Positions 9,203-17,006 of a DNA stretch of 64,000 nt are shown here, in pieces. Below the pieces are notes generated by a model, which made no database searches, was not told the origin of the DNA, and was given only the letters and a program-made list of their open reading frames with translations. Made by a program: the position numbers and the translations under genes. The first letter of the stretch is position 1; every line of letters starts with the position of its first letter. The DNA is from Caldilineaceae bacterium SB0661_bin_34 (GTDB lineage: Bacteria; Chloroflexota; Anaerolineae; Caldilineales; Caldilineaceae), in assembly GCA_009841145.1 (NCBI GenBank), contig VXMJ01000017.1, positions 1 through 64,000 on the forward strand, in the 5' to 3' direction.

Positions 9203-9553
9203 ATGACCACCCTCAAGGAGGCTATGGACAAGCTGCCAGCGGCGCGGCGACAGAAAGTAGAGGCTCGAGCCCAAGCACTGATTGCCGAGGAGATGTCACT
9301 GAGGGACCTGCGAAAGGCACTTAGCCAAACCCAGGTGAGCGTCGCCGAGAAGTTGGGAATCAACCAGGAGAACGTATCCCGGCTCGAACAGCGTAGCGAT
9401 CTGTTGCTTTCGACACTCAGCGGTTACGTGGAGGCGATGGGCGGGAAGCTGAGCTTGATTGCACAGTTCCCCGATCGGCCGCCGGTAGCCCTGACGGGCA
9501 TTGCGGCACTTGACGAAAAGAGCCCGGCAGCCAAGACACTTGACTCGACCTGA
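9203..9553 (+). CDS. higA: HigA-type antitoxin with XRE helix-turn-helix
   Basis: A 116-residue protein. The ATG at 9203 is preferred because AAGGAG lies eight bases before it; an ATG at 9188 overlapping the toxin stop is the alternative. An N-terminal helical segment (ARRQKVEARAQALIAEEM) precedes a canonical XRE helix-turn-helix with SQTQVSVAEKLGINQENVSRLEQR, then a segment (LSTLSGYVEAMGGKLSLIAQF) shared by the HigA subgroup that pairs with Gp49-like toxins. It should neutralise the toxin and bind the interlocked repeats upstream of the operon. Confidence 0.9.
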   Translation: MTTLKEAMDKLPAARRQKVEARAQALIAEEMSLRDLRKALSQTQVSVAEKLGINQENVSRLEQRSDLLLSTLSGYVEAMGGKLSLIAQFPDRPPVALTGIAALDEKSPAAKTLDST

Positions 9554-9639
9554 ACACGGACAGCCCCGGCAATGATTGCGTCAACCGCTTGAGGCCGGTG
9601 CATCCCCGGACAGGACGGGACCGGCAATCTGATGCGGCA

Positions 9640-9663
9640 GGTCCGGCTGTTCGGTACCGGACC
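9640..9663. terminator. Weak hairpin between convergent genes
   Basis: GGTCCGG (9640-9646) pairs with CCGGACC (9657-9663) around a 10-base loop, between the 3' ends of higA and the chromate transporter. No clear U-tract on either strand, so function as a terminator is tentative. Confidence 0.3.
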
Positions 9664-10859
9664 TATGTCAGCCACAGCCATCCTACTGCTGCCGCAACAA
9701 TCACCAGTAGCCAGGACGGCACGCGCCAGAACACGAGCCCGGTAAACGCAGCCAGAGCCATCAAAAAGGTGCGACCATCTGTAACTGCTGAGACCCAAAT
9801 CGGCTGGTACAGGGCTGCCAGCAGAACCCCGACGACCGCGGCGTTGATGCCCATCTGGGCCTTCTGAACCGGTCCGTGACGCTGTACCGCGGACCAGAAC
9901 GGCAACACACCGAACAGCAGCAGGAACGACGGCAGGTAGATTGCCGCCAGACAGAACAACGCCCCCTGCCAACCGCTGGGGAACGGTGCCAGCACCGTTC
10001 CCAGATAGGCGGACAGACTGAACAGGGGCCCGGGCACGGCCTGGGCCGCGCCGTAGCCGGCCAGGAACTCGCTCGACGTCACCCAGCCCGGGGACACCAC
10101 CGTGGCCTGCAGCAACGGCAGGACCACATGCCCGCCACCGAACACCAAAGAGCCGGAACTGAAGAAGCTCAGGAATACCTTCACCAACTGGTGGTCCGCC
10201 AGCGCGGGAACCAGACCCGGCAGTAGTGCCGGTGCTGCCAACAGCACTGCAAGCAGAACCAGGCAGAACATCGAAAGACCGCGGCCAATGCCCAACTCCC
10301 GGGTTGCGGACGGCGGTTCCCTGTCGTCCAGGGCAAGCCACTGCCCGGCCACGGCAGCCAGCCCCATCATCAACAGGGGTGCCAGGGAGGAGGGAATCAA
10401 CAGGGAGCCGGCCGCTCCGACCACTGCCATGGACACGCGCACGCGATCAGGGCAGAACTGGTTCGCCATGCGCCAGACCGCTTGGGCTACCACCGCCACG
10501 GCCACCGTCTTGAGGGCGGTCAACAACCCCGGGGGAATGCTGTCGCGCCACACTGTTACCCCGTAGCCGAAGGCCACCATCACGAGCACGGAGGGAAGCA
10601 GAAATGCAATCCAAGCGAGGAACGCTCCGGCCAGTCCGGCGCGCGCCAAGCCGATGCCAATGCAGACCTGACTGGAGGCCGGACCGGGCAGGAACTGGCA
10701 GATGGCCACCAGGTTCCCATAGTCGCGCGCGGTGAGCCACCCGCGTCTCTGTACGAATGCCTCGTGGAAGTAGCCCAGGTGGGCAACGGGGCCGCCGAAG
10801 GAGGTCAGGCCCAACCGCAGGAACACCCGGAAGACTTCGCCGAGGTTGCCTGGATTCAT
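9663..10859 (-). CDS. chrA: Chromate efflux transporter (CHR family)
   Basis: A 398-residue polytopic membrane protein, the usual length of two-domain CHR transporters. The N-terminal half has FLRLGLTSFGGPVAHLGYF and CQFLPGPASSQ; the C-terminal half repeats the pattern as FFSSGSLVFGGGHVVLPLL and GAAQAVPGPLFS. These duplicated FGGP/FGGG and PGP motifs define the family, whose members expel chromate, probably by proton or sulfate antiport. About ten hydrophobic segments are visible. It stands alone between HigBA and a sulfatase gene, so link to sulfate handling is only a possibility. Confidence 0.93.
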   Translation of the reverse strand: MNPGNLGEVFRVFLRLGLTSFGGPVAHLGYFHEAFVQRRGWLTARDYGNLVAICQFLPGPASSQVCIGIGLARAGLAGAFLAWIAFLLPSVLVMVAFGYGVTVWRDSIPPGLLTALKTVAVAVVAQAVWRMANQFCPDRVRVSMAVVGAAGSLLIPSSLAPLLMMGLAAVAGQWLALDDREPPSATRELGIGRGLSMFCLVLLAVLLAAPALLPGLVPALADHQLVKVFLSFFSSGSLVFGGGHVVLPLLQATVVSPGWVTSSEFLAGYGAAQAVPGPLFSLSAYLGTVLAPFPSGWQGALFCLAAIYLPSFLLLFGVLPFWSAVQRHGPVQKAQMGINAAVVGVLLAALYQPIWVSAVTDGRTFLMALAAFTGLVFWRVPSWLLVIVAAAVGWLWLT

Positions 10860-11001
10860 TGATCGCAGCCTACAGGTCCATAGACAGTTTCGGCTGCCTG
10901 ATCGCCATGGGCGGACACCGGGATGCCGGCATCATGCGGACCGCGGTCGCCTGATTGTGCCGGCCAACCGCAACGCATGCGTCTCCGATGCAGCCCTAAG
11001 A

Positions 11002-12414
11002 TCAGTAGTAGAGGATCTGTCGGGTGCCCGGATCCACGGCGCGGGCCAAGGCATCGAAGTTCCGCTGCATGAGCCGAAACCGCAGGTCGGCACTGCCGGG
11101 ATCGTCCCACAGGTTGTTGTGTTCCCGCGGGTCGGCCTCAAGATCAAACAGCTCTCCCACGTCAAGACCGTGGTAGTTCACAATCTTGTGGGTTCGGGTG
11201 CGCAGCATGGTGGCGTACATGCCGGTGAACTCCTCGCGGCCCGGCACGTCGGAATTCAAGGCGCTGTAGTACTCGGTTCGCACGAACTCCCGGTGAGCCC
11301 GATCATCGGCCTGTCCGGTCAGAATGGGCATGAGGGATCGGCCCTGCATTCGCTGGGGGATTTCCAGCCCCGCCACCTCCAGCAGCGTTGGTGTCAAGTC
11401 CAGGAGCTCCACCAAGGCATCGCTGACGCGGCCGGCCTGTACGGTCCCCGGCATGGAGATGATCAACGGTACCCTGACCAGGCCTTCGTAGAAGCGGCAT
11501 CCCTTCAAAACTAGGCCGTGATCTCCGAGTGCCTCCCCATGGTCCGACGTGAAGATGACGAGCGTGTTTTCCCGCTCACCGTGTTCATCAAGCCAGTCCA
11601 GCATGCGGCCCACGTTCTCGTCCACCAGTTCGATCATGGCGTAGTAGGCCGCATGGATCTCCCGGCCATCGAACTCGTCCGGGTGCTGGGGCGAAGTTTG
11701 GAAATCGACGCCGGTCAGCCTGGCCTGGGCCTCCAGATCCGAGTCCCTGAACCAGGGACCCGGCAACCGATCCTTGTCGAACCGCTCTCGGTAATCAGCC
11801 GGCGGATCAAACGGGGGATGGGGATCGAACATGTTGACCGACATCAGCCACGGACCATCGCGCTCCTCGGCCATGAACTCCAGCGCCCGGTCCGTGCAGA
11901 ACGTGGTCTGGTGGTACTCGGCCGGGATTGGTTCCGCTGCCGCATGCAGTTCGCCCAGGTCGGCTCCCTTTTCGCGGACCCAGCGCCGGTAGGCGTGATC
12001 CTCGCCCCATTCGTCGCGGGGCGAGTGGCTCCACTCGAACATCCGGTAACCATCGTCCCGGGGTCGCGGCTCGGTGCGATGGCTGGCACCGGCCAGGTGC
12101 AACTTGCCCGACAGGCCACAGTCGTAACCGGACCCGTCCCGCAGTGTAACCGTCACCAGCTCCGCGGCCTCCGCCCACAGGTCGTTGCCGTTGCGACAGC
12201 CGTGGACCGTGCTCGGGTAGAGCCCGGTCAGGAAGCTGGAACGGCTGGGGGTACAGATGGGGCTCTGGCAGAAGGCCAGGTCAAAGGCCGTGCCTTCGGC
12301 ACAGAGCCTGTCCAGGTTTGGCGTGTGCACATGGGGATTGCCCAAGGCGCCGATTGTGTCGAACCGCTGCTGGTCCGAGCATATCCAGAGAATGTTGGGA
12401 GCTGAATTCGACAT
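11002..12414 (-). CDS. Type I sulfatase
   Basis: A 470-residue alkaline-phosphatase-fold hydrolase. The start at 12414 (MSNSAPNILWICSDQQ) is chosen because family members begin directly before the metal-binding SDQQR; the frame extends a further 21 codons upstream. The formylglycine motif is C54-T-P-S-R, followed by SSFLTGLYPS. Later metal and active-site signatures are FDPHPPFDPP and TSDHGEALGDHG. It therefore needs a formylglycine-generating enzyme, not seen in this window. It lies 16 bp downstream of a dehydrogenase gene on the same strand. It is a close paralogue of the sulfatase at 58364-59779. No signal peptide is evident, so a cytoplasmic role is likely. Confidence 0.92.
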   Translation of the reverse strand: MSNSAPNILWICSDQQRFDTIGALGNPHVHTPNLDRLCAEGTAFDLAFCQSPICTPSRSSFLTGLYPSTVHGCRNGNDLWAEAAELVTVTLRDGSGYDCGLSGKLHLAGASHRTEPRPRDDGYRMFEWSHSPRDEWGEDHAYRRWVREKGADLGELHAAAEPIPAEYHQTTFCTDRALEFMAEERDGPWLMSVNMFDPHPPFDPPADYRERFDKDRLPGPWFRDSDLEAQARLTGVDFQTSPQHPDEFDGREIHAAYYAMIELVDENVGRMLDWLDEHGERENTLVIFTSDHGEALGDHGLVLKGCRFYEGLVRVPLIISMPGTVQAGRVSDALVELLDLTPTLLEVAGLEIPQRMQGRSLMPILTGQADDRAHREFVRTEYYSALNSDVPGREEFTGMYATMLRTRTHKIVNYHGLDVGELFDLEADPREHNNLWDDPGSADLRFRLMQRNFDALARAVDPGTRQILYY

Positions 12415-12430
12415 GCCTGCACTCCCGGGG

Positions 12431-13480
12431 CTAGAGATCGGGACTGAGGACAATCTTAACCACCGTGTCATCGCCAAGCCGGTAGTCGCCGTTCAGAGCC
12501 TGGAAACCGTCTCGGACCTGTTCCAGCGGCAGGACATGACTCACCATGTCGGCATACGGGAACTCCAGCTTCTCAAGGATCGGCATGGCGCGCACGAAGT
12601 GGTCCTCGCCACTGCCCCAAATCGCCTCAACCCGGCAGTTGCGGACCATGAGCGACCGGTTGATGTTGAACTCCAGCGTGCCCATGTCGACAAAATGGCC
12701 CACCTCAACGAAGGTGCCGCTGTGCCGCAGGTATCCCAGGCCTTCAGGTGTGGCCGGCAGGAATCCGGCGCATTCGAACACCCGGTCCGCGCCCCGACGG
12801 CCCGGCGTGGCATCCAGGACCAGCTCCGTGCGCTCCTCGCCGGATGTCACTTCTTCAATGTCAATCGTGACGTCGGCGCCGAACTTGCGGGCCAGATCCA
12901 ACCGCGCGGCCGGACCTCCGACCACGATGATTTTGCCGGCACCGGACACCTTGGCGCAGATCGTGGTGACCAGCCCGATGGCACCGGAGCCCTGCACCAC
13001 CACCGTGTCGCCAAACTGAATGTCACCGCGCATGATGGCGTGCACCCCGACCGTGAACGGCTCGGTCAACACGGCTACCTCGGGCGGCAGGTCGGTCTTG
13101 ATGAAACAGGTATTCGGCTTGTCCAGGTACACATAGTCCGAGAACCCGCCGTAGAAGTGGGGGGCGGCATCCGGTTCGGTGTAGAAACCGTAGGCACCCG
13201 AACTGGTGCCTGGCTTGAAGATGATGCGGTCACCTTCCTTGACCGGAACGCCGTTCCAGTCCGTTGCCACATCCTTGCCGAGGTCGGTGATGACACCGAC
13301 GTTTTCGTGACCCAGCACCATCTCCTTGCTGAAACCGTTCTGCCACATGTGCAAGTCGGTGCCGCAGATGCCGGCCAGCTCCTGCTTGATTACCACGGCG
13401 TCCGCCGCCGGCGCAGGGACATCGTATTCCCTGATGGCGAACTCCTGGCCCTTGGCTACGATGAGTCGGCCGCTCTTCAT
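12431..13480 (-). CDS. Zinc-type medium-chain alcohol/polyol dehydrogenase
   Basis: A 349-residue MDR-family enzyme with AAGGAG before its ATG. Catalytic-zinc ligands are seen in GICGTDLH, GHENVG and the TEPF Glu; the NAD(P) site is VVQGSGAIGLV. The four-Cys structural zinc loop is absent: the segment between EGDRIIFKPG and FSDYVYL carries no Cys. It has a paralogue immediately upstream at 13661-14716 (many identical stretches such as FECAGFLPA and MVSHVLPLE), and a sulfatase gene 16 bp downstream, so it probably oxidises a sugar alcohol or polyol released in that pathway. Exact substrate unknown. Confidence 0.9.
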   Translation of the reverse strand: MKSGRLIVAKGQEFAIREYDVPAPAADAVVIKQELAGICGTDLHMWQNGFSKEMVLGHENVGVITDLGKDVATDWNGVPVKEGDRIIFKPGTSSGAYGFYTEPDAAPHFYGGFSDYVYLDKPNTCFIKTDLPPEVAVLTEPFTVGVHAIMRGDIQFGDTVVVQGSGAIGLVTTICAKVSGAGKIIVVGGPAARLDLARKFGADVTIDIEEVTSGEERTELVLDATPGRRGADRVFECAGFLPATPEGLGYLRHSGTFVEVGHFVDMGTLEFNINRSLMVRNCRVEAIWGSGEDHFVRAMPILEKLEFPYADMVSHVLPLEQVRDGFQALNGDYRLGDDTVVKIVLSPDL

Positions 13481-13660
13481 GGGAGGATGCTCCTTGTGAT
13501 TTGGATCGGGCTAAGGGGTGGAAAATGCCGGGACACCCCTTGTGGCAGATCGGTTTGAATTCGCGCCTTCTGCCAGCGTTCCATTATCCGCGAGAGGCAA
13601 ACAATGGCTTTTTCCGCCGACACGGAAACCGGCGGCGGATCGCCTCGGACCCGGCTCCGC

Positions 13661-14716
13661 TCAGTCGAACATCGCAGGATCGCGGGCCAGGGCGATTTTG
13701 ACCACATCCTCGCCATCCAGCGAATAGGTGCCGTTCAGGGCGTCAAAACCGGCCTGCACCCTTTCCAAAGGCAACACGTGGCTCACCATCTCGCCGATGG
13801 GCAGGTCCGACTGCTCAAGCAGGGCATGCCCACGCACGAAGTGGGGGAAGCGACTGCCCCAAATCCCCTCCACCCGAATGTTGGGGATCAGGATGTGGCG
13901 AGCCGGGTTGATGGGGACTTCGCCAATGTCGACAAAATGCCCGCACTCTATGAACTTGCCATCCTGCTTGACATATCCAAAGCCTTCCGGCACGGCCGGC
14001 AGGAACCCGGCGCACTCGAACACGACATCGGCGCCTTCACCCCGGGTCAGGTCCATCACCAGTTCATGGCGAGCCTCCTGCTCGGAATGGACCGCAATGT
14101 CAATGGTTTCGTGGGCTCCCAGACGCCTGGCCAGTGCCAAGCGGCCGGACGGTCCCCCGATCACGATGACCCTGGCCGCGCCGCTCAGACGGGCACAGAT
14201 CATGACCATCAGACCGATTGCGCCGGAGCCCTGCACGAGCACCGTGTCACCCAACTGGACCTCGGCCCGCATCACGGCATGGGTGCCAATGGCAAACGGC
14301 TCCGCAAGCACGGCGGTCCGTGGATCCGTTTCAGTCCGGATCACACAGGCATCCGGATCGTCCAGGTGGACATACTCCGCAAACCCGCCCGAAAACGGCG
14401 ACTCCAGACCGCGGTAGCCGAACGGCTTGCCAAGGGCGTTGCGCGGGTGGTACACAACCCGATCGCCCTCCCGCAGGGGGTTGCCAAGGTAGTCGCGGCT
14501 GCGTCCGGAACCCAGCGCCGCCACCGTGCCCACGGCCTCGTGCCCCAACAGCGTGGGTTCGGGCAGACCGTTTTGCCAGTTGTGGAGATCGGTGCCGCAA
14601 ATTCCACCGAGTTCCTGTTGCAGCAGCAGCCCGCCGGTCGCAGGGTCGGGCACCCGGCCCTGCTCCACCGAAAAGGCCTGTCCGGTGACGACCACCGCGC
14701 GCCCTGTCAAGTCCAT
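13661..14716 (-). CDS. Zinc-type medium-chain alcohol/polyol dehydrogenase, paralogue
   Basis: A 351-residue MDR enzyme and tandem duplicate of the next gene downstream. It keeps the catalytic-zinc signature (GICGTDLHNWQNG, GHEAVG, AEPF), the nucleotide-binding VLVQGSGAIGLM and the C-terminal FECAGFLPAVPEG. Like its partner it lacks the Cys-rich structural-zinc loop. A 180-bp gap separates the two, so they may share a promoter or be separately expressed. Two diverged copies beside a sulfatase suggest two related substrates rather than simple dosage, but that is inference. Confidence 0.9.
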   Translation of the reverse strand: MDLTGRAVVVTGQAFSVEQGRVPDPATGGLLLQQELGGICGTDLHNWQNGLPEPTLLGHEAVGTVAALGSGRSRDYLGNPLREGDRVVYHPRNALGKPFGYRGLESPFSGGFAEYVHLDDPDACVIRTETDPRTAVLAEPFAIGTHAVMRAEVQLGDTVLVQGSGAIGLMVMICARLSGAARVIVIGGPSGRLALARRLGAHETIDIAVHSEQEARHELVMDLTRGEGADVVFECAGFLPAVPEGFGYVKQDGKFIECGHFVDIGEVPINPARHILIPNIRVEGIWGSRFPHFVRGHALLEQSDLPIGEMVSHVLPLERVQAGFDALNGTYSLDGEDVVKIALARDPAMFD

Positions 14717-14763
14717 GGAAATTCCCTATCCTGTATGTCAGTTTCAGTTTCTCTCGGCGGCAC

Positions 14764-15168
14764 CTAGCGGTCGTCGCCGTCCCCGCCAATTTTGCCCCGT
14801 TCCCGGCGGGACGACAGCTTCGCGATGTTGGCCTGGGCCACCTCCGCCAGGCTCAGGTCCAGCTGTGTGCAAATCTGGGTCAGGTACCACAGGACATCGC
14901 CCAACTCGCCCTTGAGCGCCTCCCGGTCCGCCTCGGTGATCTGTCCGTCGCGATCCCTGAATATCTTCTTGACCTTGCCGGCCAGTTCGCCGGCCTCGTT
15001 AGTCAGGCCCAGAGTGGGATAGACGATCGGATGATTTGTTTCTATCACTCCCCAGGTGGCGAAGGACTGTGCCTGGTACCAGTCGAACATGTCCTTGACA
15101 TCGCCCGACGCGACATCACCGGACACCGGTGGCTGCTTGCCCACGGCCAACCCCTTGCAGCCCGTCAT
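14764..15168 (-). CDS. MazG-like nucleotide pyrophosphohydrolase
   Basis: A 134-residue all-alpha NTP-PPase. The ATG at 15168 overlaps the stop of the upstream ABC gene in an ATGA junction, which fixes the start and indicates translational coupling. Metal-binding motifs are NEAGELAGKVKKIF and GELGDVLWYL, the E-x(2)-E and E-x(2)-D arrangement of MazG/dUTPase-like enzymes that hydrolyse nucleoside triphosphates to monophosphates. The open frame continues far upstream through the ABC gene but only this portion is conserved. Coupling to an exporter is unusual; the enzyme may clean non-canonical nucleotides. Confidence 0.88.
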   Translation of the reverse strand: MTGCKGLAVGKQPPVSGDVASGDVKDMFDWYQAQSFATWGVIETNHPIVYPTLGLTNEAGELAGKVKKIFRDRDGQITEADREALKGELGDVLWYLTQICTQLDLSLAEVAQANIAKLSSRRERGKIGGDGDDR

Positions 15169-17006
15169 GCTGCGGTTGCAGGTTCCGCAGGCGGAACCCC
15201 GTTGGGTGAAACGACATCCGAAAACTGGCGGGTGTGCAGGTCGGCATAGAGACCGCCCAGTACCATCAGTTCGTCGTGCGTGCCGCGCTCCACGATCCGG
15301 CCGTGGTCCATCACGAGCACCATGTCCGCATTGCGGATGGTACTCAGGCGATGCGCGATCACGATGCTGGTTCGGTTGCGCAGCATGCGCTGCATTACGT
15401 TTTGGATAACGACCTCGGTGCGCGTATCCACGCTTGCCGTGGCTTCGTCCAACACCAGAATCCGGGGATCCGCGACGAGGGCCCGGGCAAAGCTGAGCAG
15501 CTGCCGCTGCCCCTGCGACAGCGTACCGCCGCGCTCCCCCAGCTCGGTGAGATAGCCGTCCTCGAGTTCGAAGATGAAGGGCTCCGCCTCGACCAGTTGG
15601 GCCGCCTCCGCCACCTCGGCATCCGTGGCTTCGAGCCGCCCGTAGCGAATGTTCTCCTGCACCGTGTCGGAGAACATGAAGTTCTCCTGCAGGACCACCC
15701 CGATTTGCCGGCGCAGGCTGTCCTGGGTCACATCGCGCACATCGATGCCGTCGACGCGCACGGACCCGGACTGCACGTCGTAGAAGCGCGCCAGGAGATT
15801 GATCAGGGAGGTCTTGCCAGCCCCGGTGGGCCCCACCACCGCGCAGGTCTGGCCGGCGCCCACCCGGAAACTCACGTCCCGGAGCACAGGTTCGTCCGGG
15901 TCGTAGCCGAAGGTGACGCCGTCGAATTCGACTTCGCCCCCGACGGCCGGGAGCTCGACGGCATCGGGCGTATCCTCCAGGTCCGGCTGCTGGTCCAGCA
16001 GCTCGAACGTCCGTTCGGCACCGGCCAAGGCTCCCTGCAAAACGTTCCACTGCTGGGAAATCTCCTGGAGGGGAAAGAAGAAGCGGCGGATGTACTCCAG
16101 GAAGGAAATCAAGACTCCCAGGGTCAAGCGACCCTCCAGCACCAGCCAACCACCCAGGCCAATCACGGCCGCGGTGGTCAGCGCATTCAGGGACTCGATG
16201 GCCGGGGCAAAGGCCGCGGAAATGCTGACGGCTCCGACGTTGGCCTCCAGATTGTCCCGGTTCAACCGATCGAAGTGCCGCTGGTTGGCCTCGACCCGGT
16301 TGAAGGCCTGGGCCACCTTGACCCCCGCGATGCCCTCTTCCAGTTCCGTGGAGACGGCACCCAAGGACTGTCGGCTTCTCCGGTAGGCAACCCGGGCCAT
16401 GGCCGCCAGCCGCGTGGACACGAGCAGGATCAGAGGCACCGCGCACAGCGAGATTAACGCCATGCGCCAGTCGAGCACCGCCATGGCCCCTAACAGAAGC
16501 AGCATGCGTACCAACCCGCCGATCAACTGGGTCAACCCCTGGCTCAGGAACTGGTTCAGCACGTCTACGTCGTTGACCAGCTTGCTCATCAGATCGCCGG
16601 CGTCGTTCTTGTCGAAGTAGGAGAGCGACAGACTCTGGATGCGGACAAAGATGTCCGCCCTGAGTTTCGTCATCAGCTTGCCGGTCAACAGCCCCATCGT
16701 GTAGAACTGCCAGCGGAAACCCAGGTATTGCAGTCCGTAGTTCACCAGCAGAATGGCCAACGGCAGGTACAGGCCCTGGACCGTCGGCGCCTCAATCAGG
16801 ATCCGGTTGTCGATGGTCCAGCCGATCATGAAGGGACCGAAGGCAATGGCGCCGCTGGCCAGGGCCATGGTGGCCATAACGATCACCGAATTCAACCGGT
16901 AGCCAAGGACGAGGCGCATCACGCGCCAGGCGGTCTCCCGCAGCGAACGGGAATCGGTTTCGTCGACCTGGGCAGCCAGCTCGAAGCTGCGGGTGGCACG
17001 GCTCAA
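15165..17006 (-). CDS. ABC exporter half-transporter, subunit with canonical catalytic site
   Basis: A 613-residue protein with an N-terminal six-helix type IV exporter domain (about 30-340) and a C-terminal nucleotide-binding domain. Walker A is GPTGAGKTS (about 392-400), the signature is the variant LSQGQRQ, and Walker B is ILVLDEATASVD with a normal catalytic Glu. The TTG start at 17006 overlaps the stop of the upstream subunit (TTGA) and has AGGAGC seven bases before it. With the upstream gene it makes a heterodimer of the TM287/288, LmrCD or BmrCD type. Substrate (drug, lipid or peptide) cannot be told from sequence. Confidence 0.92.
   Translation of the reverse strand: MSRATRSFELAAQVDETDSRSLRETAWRVMRLVLGYRLNSVIVMATMALASGAIAFGPFMIGWTIDNRILIEAPTVQGLYLPLAILLVNYGLQYLGFRWQFYTMGLLTGKLMTKLRADIFVRIQSLSLSYFDKNDAGDLMSKLVNDVDVLNQFLSQGLTQLIGGLVRMLLLLGAMAVLDWRMALISLCAVPLILLVSTRLAAMARVAYRRSRQSLGAVSTELEEGIAGVKVAQAFNRVEANQRHFDRLNRDNLEANVGAVSISAAFAPAIESLNALTTAAVIGLGGWLVLEGRLTLGVLISFLEYIRRFFFPLQEISQQWNVLQGALAGAERTFELLDQQPDLEDTPDAVELPAVGGEVEFDGVTFGYDPDEPVLRDVSFRVGAGQTCAVVGPTGAGKTSLINLLARFYDVQSGSVRVDGIDVRDVTQDSLRRQIGVVLQENFMFSDTVQENIRYGRLEATDAEVAEAAQLVEAEPFIFELEDGYLTELGERGGTLSQGQRQLLSFARALVADPRILVLDEATASVDTRTEVVIQNVMQRMLRNRTSIVIAHRLSTIRNADMVLVMDHGRIVERGTHDELMVLGGLYADLHTRQFSDVVSPNGVPPAEPATAA

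Noticed and set aside
15169-16446. Long open frame upstream of the MazG-like gene
   Set aside because: It is antisense-type chance frame within the ABC transporter gene; composition is Arg/Gly-rich and only the part below 15168 shows family motifs.
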